Assembly: GCA_019247305.1 (NCBI GenBank)
Contig: JAFAPC010000185.1
Location: forward strand, 29,935 to 93,934
Length of the DNA: 64,000 nucleotides
Origin: Pseudonocardiales bacterium
Lineage (GTDB): Bacteria; Actinomycetota; Actinomycetes; Mycobacteriales; Pseudonocardiaceae
Direction: 5' to 3'
Shown: piece after piece, positions 25,083 to 33,507 of the stretch
Layout: the number at the start of each line of letters is the position of its first letter
Numbering within the stretch: position 1 is the first letter of the stretch
Made by a program: the position numbers and the translations under genes
The notes under the pieces: generated by a model
The model's database searches: none
Seen by the model: only the letters and a program-made list of their open reading frames with translations
What the model was told of the DNA's origin: nothing

Positions 25083-25973
25083 ATGATCCCCGAAGGCCCC
25101 CGGCCCCGCCGTGTTCCCCCCGGCGATTCTGTACCCGCTCGCGACCCGGGCACACCACCGCTGTCCGCTGCCAGAGCTGACACGACCGAGCACAGCTGCG
25201 CGAACGGTCATCCCAGCACCGGTCCCGCCCTGGTGGCCGGGGCTTGGCCGGTGGTCCTGCTGCGCTACCGGCCCGGCATCACCGGAGCGGCCGCGCGCGT
25301 GGCGCACCTGGTGCCGATACCCCCCGGGAACCAGGCCGGCAGCGCTGGGGTGGCGTACTGCGGGGCCCTGTTGCGCCGGGACCTTGTGGAGACGGTCCGC
25401 CCTGGTCAGGGCACGCCCTGCGCGCTATGCGTGACGAACTGTCGCACCACCAGCCCCCCTCCAGCACCGGCCATCGCGCTCCCGGCCGGCGGCATCGCCC
25501 ACGAGACCGATCCGCAGAAGGCTGCGGGTTGTTACCACGCCTGGGGCTGGCCCGTGGCGCTGCGCGGTGAGCAGGTGTGGCTCAAACTGGACCCCGACAT
25601 CGTCGCGCTGATCATTCCGGTGTCGCTGGCCGCACAGGCCACCAGGATTCTCAACCGGTGGCGCTGCCGCCCCCTCGCGTTGATCCATCCCGACGTGCCC
25701 GAACACCAGGTGATGCTGGCCGGGGAGCGCCATAGTGTAGGACCCTCCTACCCCCGCGGCGTGCACCGGATCACCGGTGCCCTGCCGCTGCCTCCCACCG
25801 TGGTCCCCTGCGGACCGCTCAGCTGGGTGCGCCCACCCCGAGCGAACGCACTGTGTCTATCGGGATTTGGGGGCCTATCGGGATTTCGGGGCCCATCGGG
25901 AATGCGAAGCCTATGCGGGGAGTTCGACGTGTTCGCCGCACTACGCACCGCGCTACCCTACCCACCCGCCTAA
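25083..25973 (+). CDS. Hypothetical protein of the actinomycete accessory genome
   Basis: A 296-residue protein. A central segment with Cys residues (AYCGALLRRDLVET, then CALCVTNC) and a later segment (GWPVALRGEQVWLKLDPDIV, then ALIHPDVPEHQVMLAGER) suggest an alpha/beta domain, perhaps distantly related to DNA primase/polymerase-type proteins; this is a weak impression. The C-terminus includes a six-residue repeat (LSGFGG, LSGFRG, PSGMRS) encoded by an 18-bp tandem repeat. The N-terminal ~45 residues are Pro-rich and the start is uncertain. A 30-bp scrap of a related gene is found at 22389-22418. Confidence 0.45.
   Translation: MIPEGPRPRRVPPGDSVPARDPGTPPLSAARADTTEHSCANGHPSTGPALVAGAWPVVLLRYRPGITGAAARVAHLVPIPPGNQAGSAGVAYCGALLRRDLVETVRPGQGTPCALCVTNCRTTSPPPAPAIALPAGGIAHETDPQKAAGCYHAWGWPVALRGEQVWLKLDPDIVALIIPVSLAAQATRILNRWRCRPLALIHPDVPEHQVMLAGERHSVGPSYPRGVHRITGALPLPPTVVPCGPLSWVRPPRANALCLSGFGGLSGFRGPSGMRSLCGEFDVFAALRTALPYPPA
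25857..25910. repeat. Three tandem 18-bp repeats
   Basis: Units at 25857-25874, 25875-25892 and 25893-25910, each with the core C-T/C-ATCGGGA and differing at a few bases; a weaker fourth unit follows. They add six residues each to the protein encoded at 25083-25973. Confidence 0.75.
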
Positions 25974-26022
25974 CGAGCTAGCTCAGCCGAATCTCCTCGC
26001 CGGCCAGGGCCTGCGGTTCGCC

Positions 26023-26475
26023 GTGTCCTCCGCGCTTGCCGCCGCTGTGCTGCGCACCTGGCGCGAGGGCCCGTCACCGCTCGCCGCGGATTACTACCGC
26101 TGCTTCGTCGAGGGTGTGCGGTCCCGCCACCTCGCCAAGCTCGCTGTAATCGCCGGTGCGAAACCCGGGCCGACGGTACCGGCCGACTCCCAGGGGAGTC
26201 CACGTGATCCCGGGCGCCGGTTGCGGTGGGTGGCCCGCGTCGAGCGGGTCGGGGTGAATCGCGGCGACCGGATTGTCGCCGACGAGTGCTGCGTTCTGCC
26301 CGACGGCGGTCTGCTCCGCTGGGTCGGCGGCGTCGACCTGCTGCTGGTGCGCGACGCCGTCGCCGACGGCCGGACCCCTCCCCGGGTGTGCGCAGCGCTC
26401 GCGCGACTCGGCGTCGATAATGCCTCCGCCCAAGGGCTTCTCGCCTGGGCCCTGCGAGTCGGTGCCCTCAGCTGA
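26023..26475 (+). CDS. Hypothetical protein, unrecognised
   Basis: The frame from about 25990 to 26475 has coding-like composition; GTG 26023 is one possible start but could be up to 40 codons too late. Segments include TWREGPSPLAADYYRCFVEG, WVARVERVGVNRGDRIVADE and LLLVRDAVADGRTPPRVCAA. It ends in an 8-bp tail-to-tail overlap with the methyltransferase remnant. No motif identifies a function. It may be partial, since the upstream part is occupied by the preceding gene. Confidence 0.4.
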   Translation: MSSALAAAVLRTWREGPSPLAADYYRCFVEGVRSRHLAKLAVIAGAKPGPTVPADSQGSPRDPGRRLRWVARVERVGVNRGDRIVADECCVLPDGGLLRWVGGVDLLLVRDAVADGRTPPRVCAALARLGVDNASAQGLLAWALRVGALS

Positions 26476-27282
26476 TGAGCTTTTCCGGCACAGTGAGACT
26501 GCCGATCGTGTTGCTGGGATGATCAAGCCAATAATGGTGGGTTGTGGTGGTGACGGTGAGGCCGAAGCGGTCGCGGGCCGGCCGGCCGATGTCATTCCAT
26601 AGTGCCGTAGTGCCTTCGACGATGGTCCAGATGCGGCGGGGGCCACCTTGCTGGCCAGGTCCCCGCGGAGATCGACGACGATGGTGCCGGATAGGGTTAG
26701 CTGGTCGATCCAGGCCGGGGGGATGGCGGGCACCGCGCAGGTGGCGATGATCCGATGGTAGGGGGCGTTGTCGACGGCCCCGCTGGCGCCGTCCCCGGCG
26801 AATAGGGTGGGGTGGTAGCTCAGCGTGGCGAGCCGTGATCGTGCGTCTGCGACGAGATCGGGATCGATGTCGATGCTAGTGACGTGGGTGTCCCCGAGCC
26901 GATAGCAGAGCAGGGCGGCGTTGTATCCGGTGCCGGTGCCGATCTCCAACACGATGTGTCCGGTGTGGACGTTGAGCCGCTCGAGCATGCGGGCCATGAG
27001 ACTGGGTTGGGTGGACGAACTGGTGGCCCACATCAGGTCGGTGTCGGGCACGGGCGCGTACTGGGTGGTCAGCGACTCGTCGGAGTAGACCGCTTGCAGC
27101 CACGCGGCGCGGGTGGCCGGGTTCTCGCCATCGAGCAGGGTGGCGGGATCGTGCCAGAACCGGGGCACGAACAGGTGTCGCGGGATTGCCCGGAACGCCG
27201 CGTGCCATTGACTGTCGCTCAGATACTCGGACGCGGCCAGCTGGTCGGCCAGGATGCTGGCCTTGTCTTTCCAGCCGATCAC
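26468..27282 (-). pseudogene. PIMT-like methyltransferase of a graspetide-type RiPP locus, deleted and frameshifted
   Basis: Starts at GTG 27282, coupled to the ATP-grasp stop. The first ~205 residues are a protein-L-isoaspartate O-methyltransferase-like domain: AFRAIPRHLFVPRFW, VLEIGTGTGYNAALLCYRLG (SAM loop), SIDIDPDLVADARSRL, NAPYHRIIATCAVPAIPPAW. After DLRGDLASK (about 26655) the frame is wrong; the proper C-terminus (TIVEGTTALWNDIGRPARD, FGLTVTTTTHHYWLDHPSN) is read in another frame and ends at 26468. About 130 residues between these parts are missing. Relatives pair with ATP-grasp peptide maturases of the SAV_5884/5885 type. Confidence 0.65.
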
Positions 27283-28085
27283 TCGCCGACTCCCGCCGCG
27301 AGCAGCTCAGCCAATGCCGCGCTGATGCCAATGTTGGTTCGCTGCTCCAGCCACAGCCATTGACCGTTGGGATTGCACTCATACGCTAGCCATTGCCCGT
27401 CGTGGGTGATGCCGAAGTCGAATGCGCCAAACGACAAACCGAACAGGTCCAGGTAACGGCCCATCGCGGTAGTCACCTCGGCTGGTGGCTGGATGGGTGA
27501 GTAACGCAGGGCCCCATAGTCGGCTCGCCAATCAACGTGGGCGGCCGGGGAGCCGTCGTGGATCGCCACGCCGTAGGGACGGCGGCCGACCATGGTGACT
27601 CGGGCGTCACATGCTTTATCTACCCACGCTTGCAGGCAATGCGCGCTGGCGGCGAAAGCGTCAGCGAGCCCGGCCCGGGCGGCGACGGTCTGTTGCAGGG
27701 GCTTGTACTCGGCCCGCGCAGCGGTATGCGGATGGTTGACGTACAAGCAGTCCAACGCCGAGAGCACGCCGCCGAGGCCCACGCGGGCCTCGGCGCAGCC
27801 GTAGGCGCGGTCGGCCTGCGACATTCCGGCCGGAAAGGTGAACTGAGTGGGGCGCCGGTAGTACACCGAGCGGACCCGTTCAAGTTCTACCGTCACGTGA
27901 TCGGTGCGCAGCTGACCCGTCCAGCCCTTTCCGTGGTTGGCGGCGGACAGACGCATATTGACCGGGAAGTCTCCGGTATCGATGCGCGCCACCCGCACCG
28001 GATGCGCCGCAAGAGCGGTGATCACCGCGTCGGCGGTAGGATCGGCCACTCCGGTCAGCACCAGCACGATGTCGCCGGTGGGCAT
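27279..28085 (-). CDS. ATP-grasp peptide maturase (graspetide type), probably internally deleted
   Basis: A 268-residue ATP-grasp protein. The N-terminal pre-ATP-grasp domain has IVLVLTGVADPTADAVITAL and VYYRRPTQFTFP, the C-terminal part QAWVDKACDARVTMVGRRPY, FGAFDFGITHDGQW and the metal-binding end ECNPNGQWLWLEQ. Relatives of ~310-330 residues form ester or amide side-chain links in graspetide precursors. Between AARAGLADAF and ASAHCLQAWV some 40-55 residues, including the nucleotide-binding Lys and Gly loop, appear to be lost, so activity is doubtful. ATG 28085. No precursor gene was found in the 110 bp upstream. Confidence 0.65.
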   Translation of the reverse strand: MPTGDIVLVLTGVADPTADAVITALAAHPVRVARIDTGDFPVNMRLSAANHGKGWTGQLRTDHVTVELERVRSVYYRRPTQFTFPAGMSQADRAYGCAEARVGLGGVLSALDCLYVNHPHTAARAEYKPLQQTVAARAGLADAFAASAHCLQAWVDKACDARVTMVGRRPYGVAIHDGSPAAHVDWRADYGALRYSPIQPPAEVTTAMGRYLDLFGLSFGAFDFGITHDGQWLAYECNPNGQWLWLEQRTNIGISAALAELLAAGVGE

Positions 28086-28195
28086 AGCACCCGCCCGCCT
28101 GAGGTATCGGTGTGCACGATGGTCACTGTGTCAGGCACCCAACGACAGTGCCGCACTCACATTGTCGGGCTTGACCTTCCGCTTCGCGCCACGGT

Positions 28196-29611
28196 CTATC
28201 CCTGCACCCACCATCTGTTGGCGGAGGTCAGCTCGTGGATGAGATCACGAGTATCTCCGACCACGGGAATGTCCGCATACCGTGCCGCTTCCTGATGGAA
28301 TTTTCCCAGTTTGATCCCCACTATCCCGTTCGCCCACGGCTGCGCGAGCGGAATCGCTTGATGAACGAGTTCGCAGGCATGTTCCGGCTCGGCGCTGATC
28401 AAGTGAGTGCGTGCTACCACAATAAGATCCTGGGCGTGGAACCGGGGTTCTTCTGAAGGGTGACGAAGCGCCTCCTGAAGATACTCGTGAGCCTTCCCGG
28501 CCCACCGTGGCTCGTGTCGAGCCAACTCGCGGTAATGCTCACCGATCAGGGCCGCGAACCCGGCAGCGTCAAGATGTTGGAAACGACGATGGTCGTCGTC
28601 GGACGGGCCGTCGGCGAAATACTCCTCCGCACGACCGACCGCCCGGTGGACAGCTTGCGACTCTCCCAGGAGGGCATAGCCCCCCGCTTCACGGGTCGCC
28701 AACATCGAGCGCAACCGTGCTGTCGCAGTCTTTCGGCTGCCGTACTGCGCGAGCGCCACAATCTCCAAACCCTCCTGGGGGTGACCAAGGCCATAGCACT
28801 GTCGGGCCAGGTCTGCGAGCACGATGGCGGCGTGTCCGTCGTCGTTCGCCAGTTTCGCCAGCTGCACAGATAAGACGTAATACCGCTGCGCGGAGCGATG
28901 CAAGCTGTGCGCCCACAATATCGAAGCGACTACTTCGGCGAGCTCTGCGGCGACTCTGAAAACCGGCCACGTCGCGGGGCCCGGGGACACCTCGCGAAGA
29001 CGATCCGTGACGTCATTCAACTGGGCAACGACCGCCTTGCGGACCAGCATGCCATGACCGTTTTTAGCCCAGTCCCTGAATTGCCCTACCAGCTCTTCGA
29101 GTGAGGCGAGTTCGGTGGGGGAGAAGCCCGACTCGGACGTCGCTACTTCCACGTCCTGGTTGATCGGAAGTAGCCAGTGCTGGAGCGGTTCCGTCAGTGC
29201 GGCCCCTGCGAGGGCCGCAGAGGGGCCTGCCGCTAGCGTGTCTCGACGTGTAGTAGACAAATCTTCACCTGTGATCTGTTGCGCTACTAACGTAATGGAA
29301 TGATGACTCCACTGGGCGATGGTGTGTGACGTCTTGAGGGACTTGGATGGGGAAGCTGCGGCGGGCTTCTGGCCGGCGCTGTCCACCGCCTGAGTAACGC
29401 GGATCTTGACGTCGTCGGGAGCCCGGCTGAGGGCGGTGTCCATGAGGGCTTGGGTATCGGGGAGCAGGGTGATGGTGTGGCCGCGGGCTTCCCATTTGGT
29501 GATAGTTCGGGTGTCGACGCCGAGGCGCTCGGCGAAGGCACGAATGGTCAGGCGCATAGCCTGACGCAATGCCCTGGTCTGGGCTCCGGTCCAGCACTGC
29601 ACAGTGACCAT
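28196..29611 (-). CDS. XRE-type regulator with TPR-like domain, RiPP-locus associated
   Basis: A 471-residue protein. The helix-turn-helix is at about residues 15-50 (RLTIRAFAERLGVDTRTITK, WEARGHTITL). A middle region resembles a former signal-anchor (LAAGPSAALAGAAL), and the C-terminal ~280 residues are helical repeats (LADLARQCYGLGHPQEGLEI, ARTHLISAEPEHACELVHQA). It is upstream of the ATP-grasp gene on the same strand with a 110-bp gap and probably regulates that locus. It is not a close paralogue of the other two XRE genes. ATG 29611 is preferred to GTG 29620. Confidence 0.75.
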   Translation of the reverse strand: MVTVQCWTGAQTRALRQAMRLTIRAFAERLGVDTRTITKWEARGHTITLLPDTQALMDTALSRAPDDVKIRVTQAVDSAGQKPAAASPSKSLKTSHTIAQWSHHSITLVAQQITGEDLSTTRRDTLAAGPSAALAGAALTEPLQHWLLPINQDVEVATSESGFSPTELASLEELVGQFRDWAKNGHGMLVRKAVVAQLNDVTDRLREVSPGPATWPVFRVAAELAEVVASILWAHSLHRSAQRYYVLSVQLAKLANDDGHAAIVLADLARQCYGLGHPQEGLEIVALAQYGSRKTATARLRSMLATREAGGYALLGESQAVHRAVGRAEEYFADGPSDDDHRRFQHLDAAGFAALIGEHYRELARHEPRWAGKAHEYLQEALRHPSEEPRFHAQDLIVVARTHLISAEPEHACELVHQAIPLAQPWANGIVGIKLGKFHQEAARYADIPVVGDTRDLIHELTSANRWWVQG

Positions 29612-29735
29612 AGGGCGCACCCGGATCCTCTCGGTAGGGGTCGGTTGCGCTGAGCGTAGTCCTTCGCGGCCACCTCATTGGGGCCTCGCCAGCACGTTCC
29701 CCGGCGGCAGCGCCCTGACCAGTGACCTAGAACGA

Positions 29736-29814
29736 CCAGCCCCGACACGGTCTCATGGATGCTTGTGCACCTTCCCACCAGCCCAAACACGGTCTCATGG
29801 ATGCTTATGTACCT
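29736..29814. repeat. Direct repeat pair, period 42 bp
   Basis: Two near-identical ~36-bp copies, 29736-29772 and 29778-29814, sharing ACACGGTCTCATGGATGCTT with four mismatches elsewhere. They lie in the intergenic region 29612-29970 between the divergent XRE regulator and the metalloprotease gene, so they may be regulator-binding sites. On the reverse strand the copies read SIHETVFGLV and SIHETVSGLV, but no convincing gene surrounds them. Nothing else is seen in this interval. Confidence 0.65.
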
Positions 29815-29970
29815 GATGATCTGCCCGGGCCGGGGCAGCGGGAAGCATGGGCAGCTCTGCAGATGCCCGGCCAACTTATGCGATCGTGAAAAGATCGTGG
29901 GTTCTGGAGCACTACTCGTTACGATGGACTTCTCGTCGCAGTGTCGAGGAGGCGTCGGGTGGGACGCGTC

Positions 29971-30846
29971 ATGAGGCTGCGGGCGTGGCTCCGATATCGG
30001 CGCATGTCCCGTCTCCTGGCGGAACTGGATCGCCACGATCGACAAGCCGCTGCCTCGCTACGAGTCACCACGCCGCTGGCGTCGCGACGTCGCTTCATCA
30101 GTAAGGGTGAGCTGATCTACGCCTTGTCGTTTGTGGCGATTGTCGTGGTGCTCCTCTACGTGGGATCAGCCTTTCCCGGCCTGGTCGGCAAGAGCAATCA
30201 GCATGCGGGAGCAACCCACCTGCCGGCGCCTAGTACGGCAACGACCGGACCATTCTCCTTCCTCATGACGACCCCGCACGGCCGGCCCGTGACCTACGAT
30301 CCGTGCCACCCCATCCACTACGTCGTGAATCCGACCGGAATGCCTTCCCATGGGATCATGGTGATCCGCGACGCCATCCAGACGATCAGCGCGGCCTCCG
30401 GGCTGACGTTCACCGATGACGGCCTCACTCAGGAGAAGCCCGAGCCGGACCGGCCGGTTTTCGAGCCGCGACGCTACGGCCAGCGCTACGCGCCAGTGCT
30501 GATCGCCCGGGCCGACCAGGCGGAGTACCCGTTGGTCGGCGGTGACATTGCAGGGGTCGGCGGAAGTACGGCCTTCGAGCCGAATGGGCCGGAATCGGCC
30601 CGTTTCGTCACAGGTGAGATCGTGCTCGACCGGGACGAGTTCGCCACGATCCTCGCGCGCGACGACGGCTACGCCCAGGCGCGGGCGATCGTGATGCACG
30701 AACTCGGTCACGTGGTGGGGCTTGGCCACGTGCGGGATCCCAGCGAGCTGATGGCGCCGGAATACTCGGGGCAAACAGGGCTGGGTCCCGGCGACCGCGA
30801 GGGTCTGGCCCAAGCAGGAACGGGCCCGTGCTGGCCTGACATCTGA
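29971..30846 (+). CDS. Membrane-anchored zinc metalloprotease (metzincin type)
   Basis: A 291-residue protein from ATG 29971 (GTG 29941 is an in-frame alternative). A basic N-terminus is followed by one membrane helix (IYALSFVAIVVVLLYVGSAF, about residues 47-66), leaving ~220 residues outside the cell. The extracellular domain has the metzincin zinc site HELGHVVGLGH near residue 245, followed by SELMAPEY, which resembles a Met-turn. FVTGEIVLDRDEF precedes it as in M10-type proteases. Substrate unknown. It converges on the XRE gene copy B. Confidence 0.75.
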   Translation: MRLRAWLRYRRMSRLLAELDRHDRQAAASLRVTTPLASRRRFISKGELIYALSFVAIVVVLLYVGSAFPGLVGKSNQHAGATHLPAPSTATTGPFSFLMTTPHGRPVTYDPCHPIHYVVNPTGMPSHGIMVIRDAIQTISAASGLTFTDDGLTQEKPEPDRPVFEPRRYGQRYAPVLIARADQAEYPLVGGDIAGVGGSTAFEPNGPESARFVTGEIVLDRDEFATILARDDGYAQARAIVMHELGHVVGLGHVRDPSELMAPEYSGQTGLGPGDREGLAQAGTGPCWPDI

Positions 30847-30878
30847 CGACCCGCACGGTCAGCGATGATTCCTATTTC

Positions 30879-32168
30879 TCATGGCGCCGTGGGGAGTAGG
30901 CGGCGGGCGGCCGTCGCGAAGGTGGTCGCCGGGGGGTATTTCTGTTGTCCGAGCAGGTCTACCGTGCGGTGCAAGCTGGCGACCACCAGACCAGATCCGC
31001 AGACTGCGGGCGCTCCTTGGATGGCCTTAGTCGTGACACTGATGGCCTCATCCACTTGGCCCCGCTGGGCCAAGACCGCGCCCAAGCTAGCGGCGTACAG
31101 CGTGTGGTTGCGTGGAGACGCCGTCGCGTCCACGGTGGCGAGCGCGGTGCGGGCGGCGACCTCGGCGGCCTTACCCTGCCGGGTAGCCAACGCCACCCGC
31201 GTTTCCTGATAGGCCAAATTGGCTGGACCCCAGAAGCCCAGCAAGAGGGGCTCATCTCCGCGGCGTCCGCGGTCAAGCCACTGATGGGCCTGATCGACAG
31301 CGGAGGCAGCAGCCCGGCGATCACCCACCACGGCGTGCCCGAGGGCTTCCCGCACGGCCAGTAGGGATAGTAGCCGGGAATGTGTCTGATCCTGAGTTGC
31401 GGTTTTTCGGGCGGTCTGGATCAGCTCAACCGCCTCCGCCCCATCACCCAGATAACAGGCTTGCAGCGCCATCAACTCCAGAACCGTCACGCGGATCTCG
31501 GGCACCTCGTTCACCTGAGCAAAGTGGCATGTTTCCAGCCACCACAGGCGCGCTTTGTCCTGCCACCCCGCGTCGAAGGCCAGCCACCCCGCGTGCTCCA
31601 TGGTTGTTGCGGTGACTTTCCGCAGCTCGTCTCCGACCGCGGGCGGGTAGCTCCCGCGGCGAACAGCGTTCTGGAGCCGTCGCGCCATCTCCTCGCTCAG
31701 CTGGTACACGGTCCCGCCACCGTGCCGGTCATCCAGCTGGTAGAGACGCCGCAGCGCCGTCCAGCACTGGGTCACATCGGTGGCGTCGATCCGCCCCGGG
31801 GTGACCACGTTCTGCGGCAGCAGCGCCGCCACCGCGAGACTCGTTGATTCACCGAGGAACTTCCGCCGTTCCACATTTTTCAGGATAGACCGCTGGTCCG
31901 GGGTGCTGGCGACCCCCAGGATCTCGGGTGGCACGCCGAGCGCGTTGGCGATGTCGGTGAGGACCACGGTGTCTCGTGTGGCGCGGGTGATCCCACGCTC
32001 GATCCGGGAGATGGTGGCCTGGGAGTAGCCGGACCGGTCGGCCAGGTCTTGCTGGGTCCAGCCCAGAGCGTCGCGGAACAGACAAATGAGCGCCCCCGTC
32101 GCCCCCGCAGCCACCGCGGCGCAACCCCGCGGCGACAGCAGCACCGTCACAACCGCACTAAACTCCAT
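30879..32168 (-). CDS. XRE-type regulator with TPR-like domain (copy B)
   Basis: A 429-residue paralogue of the protein at 23262-24560. The helix-turn-helix is nearly identical (LGWTQQDLADRSGYSQATIS, RIERGITRATRDTVV), as are VVLTDIANALGVPPEILGV and the C-terminal RTVDLLGQQKYPPATTFATA. The helical repeat region has diverged more. ATG 32168 is chosen by alignment with copy A. It is divergent from the GNAT gene at 32398, as copy A is divergent from its small neighbour, so each copy may control its own divergent gene. Confidence 0.8.
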   Translation of the reverse strand: MEFSAVVTVLLSPRGCAAVAAGATGALICLFRDALGWTQQDLADRSGYSQATISRIERGITRATRDTVVLTDIANALGVPPEILGVASTPDQRSILKNVERRKFLGESTSLAVAALLPQNVVTPGRIDATDVTQCWTALRRLYQLDDRHGGGTVYQLSEEMARRLQNAVRRGSYPPAVGDELRKVTATTMEHAGWLAFDAGWQDKARLWWLETCHFAQVNEVPEIRVTVLELMALQACYLGDGAEAVELIQTARKTATQDQTHSRLLSLLAVREALGHAVVGDRRAAASAVDQAHQWLDRGRRGDEPLLLGFWGPANLAYQETRVALATRQGKAAEVAARTALATVDATASPRNHTLYAASLGAVLAQRGQVDEAISVTTKAIQGAPAVCGSGLVVASLHRTVDLLGQQKYPPATTFATAARRLLPTAP

Positions 32169-32397
32169 GATTCCTATCACCCTCCCCCAGAACCCGGCGC
32201 TCGATCCGTCCCGGTAGCGCCACGGACTGTACTCACCCAGCTCAAACCTGCTACCGCATATGCACACCCGCATAAAACCCAGCCGAGGAACCCGCCGCAG
32301 GTCCCCCGTCAAGACGGACCACGTCATGCGCCAGGCAGCTCTCGCTCGTGACATTCAAGCTTCTGGAATGCCGCAGCGTCCGGCAGGCTCTACGGCC

Positions 32398-32823
32398 ATG
32401 AACTTTCGGGGTATTGATATCCGATGGCGCGCGCCGGTCACGGACACGGAGCTGGCGGCCCTCACCCAGTCGCACGGCGGCCACGCTGCGGCGGGTTGGT
32501 GGGACCAGGTCCGGCCGCACTCCTTGGGTTGGGTGAGCGCCCGCCTTGCTGACGGGTCGCTGGTCGGGTTTGTCAACGTGGCCTGGGACGGCGGTGACCA
32601 CGCCTTCCTCCTCGACACGAAGACCAGGCCTGCGTATCAGCGTCGTGGCATCGGCACCGCCATGGTGCACCTGGCCGCGCAGCGAGCCAAGAGCGCCGGA
32701 TGCGAATGGCTGCACGTCGACTTCAGTACCGAACTCCGGCCGTTCTACCTCGACGCCTGCGGGTTTCGAGAGCCGGACGCTGCGGGGATCATGAATCTGT
32801 ATTCCCTGGCGGTGACAAGGTGA
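32398..32823 (+). CDS. GNAT family N-acetyltransferase
   Basis: A 141-residue GNAT enzyme. Motif A (acetyl-CoA pyrophosphate loop) is TRPAYQRRGIGTAMVHLA at about residues 82-99; the C-terminal FYLDACGFREPDAAGIMNLY is typical of the fold's last strands. The substrate cannot be predicted. ATG 32398 is chosen because the upstream frame has no family similarity. Divergent from XRE copy B with a 229-bp gap. Confidence 0.8.
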   Translation: MNFRGIDIRWRAPVTDTELAALTQSHGGHAAAGWWDQVRPHSLGWVSARLADGSLVGFVNVAWDGGDHAFLLDTKTRPAYQRRGIGTAMVHLAAQRAKSAGCEWLHVDFSTELRPFYLDACGFREPDAAGIMNLYSLAVTR

Positions 32824-32917
32824 CAACGCCCTTGACCGGCGCTCGATGGCGGGGCTCCGCCCTCCGGTACCCCGGTCACGTGGTCGACTCAGCGGCCCAG
32901 TGGGCGCATCGCGAGCA

Positions 32918-33330
32918 TTACGGGGGCTCGGTGGGAATCGCCTGCCGCGACGTGGCTGCTGCTATCGCGCGAGCAAAGACAGGGAACGACCGTTCCACTA
33001 TCTCGTCGGTCGCTGTCAACGAGATACGGAAGTAACCCGGCAGCTCGACGACATGGCCAGGCATGACCGCAACTCCCTCCTGAGCGAGAAGCGCGCACAA
33101 GGCGCGATCATCGGCCAGGGGCGCCCGCGGAAGCAGGTAAAAGGTTCCCTCGGGACTCTGGACCTCATAGCCTTGCTCGCGCAAGACCGCCACCATCCGG
33201 TCGCGGCGCCGCGGGTGTCGGCCACCGCTGCTCGCGCCCCGCGCAGCGGTGATTGCCTGACCGCCTCGAGGAAGGGACGCAGGGCCCGCTGCGCTGCCAG
33301 GGCTCGTCTAGCGATCACCTGTTCTGCCAC
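32918..33330 (-). pseudogene. Class I aminotransferase C-terminal remnant, frameshifted
   Basis: The frame from 33196 gives VAVLREQGYEVQSPEGTFYL, ALLAQEGVAVMPGHVVELPG and YFRISLTATDEIVERSFPVF, a clear C-terminus of a PLP-dependent class I aminotransferase. The preceding residues (QRALRPFLEAVRQSP) lie in another frame, and the PLP-Lys half is absent. It is a dead gene and not part of the DapC-like gene at 10.9 kb. Confidence 0.7.
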
Positions 33331-33380
33331 CGCAACGGCACTTCAGCTAACCATCCGGTTTGCCCTGCTAGCGCTACCGG

Positions 33381-33444
33381 TGATCGTCGAAAGTGAGCTG
33401 TAGGTGTGAACCGCCGCACGGCCACAGCTCACTTTCGACGATCA
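33381..33444. terminator. Long perfect hairpin downstream of the GAF kinase gene
   Basis: Arms 33381-33401 and 33424-33444 are perfect 21-bp inverted copies around a 22-nt loop. It lies 64 bp past the end of the leftward two-component operon. Strong GC-poor stems of this length can terminate transcription, though here there is no run of T. Confidence 0.65.
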
Positions 33445-33507
33445 AGCTGCGGCTGTGGCGCAGTGCGCCTGTTGACCAAGGCTCGGGTGTGCTGCGGCGC
33501 GGTTGAG

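Noticed and set aside
25857..25910. CRISPR-like array
   Set aside because: The three 18-bp units are contiguous without spacers and lie inside a reading frame as six-residue repeats.
28086..28195. Graspetide precursor gene between the XRE regulator and ATP-grasp gene
   Set aside because: The only short frame (about 26 codons, from a GTG overlapping the regulator's stop) has no ribosome site, no leader-like conserved segment and no Thr/Glu-rich core.
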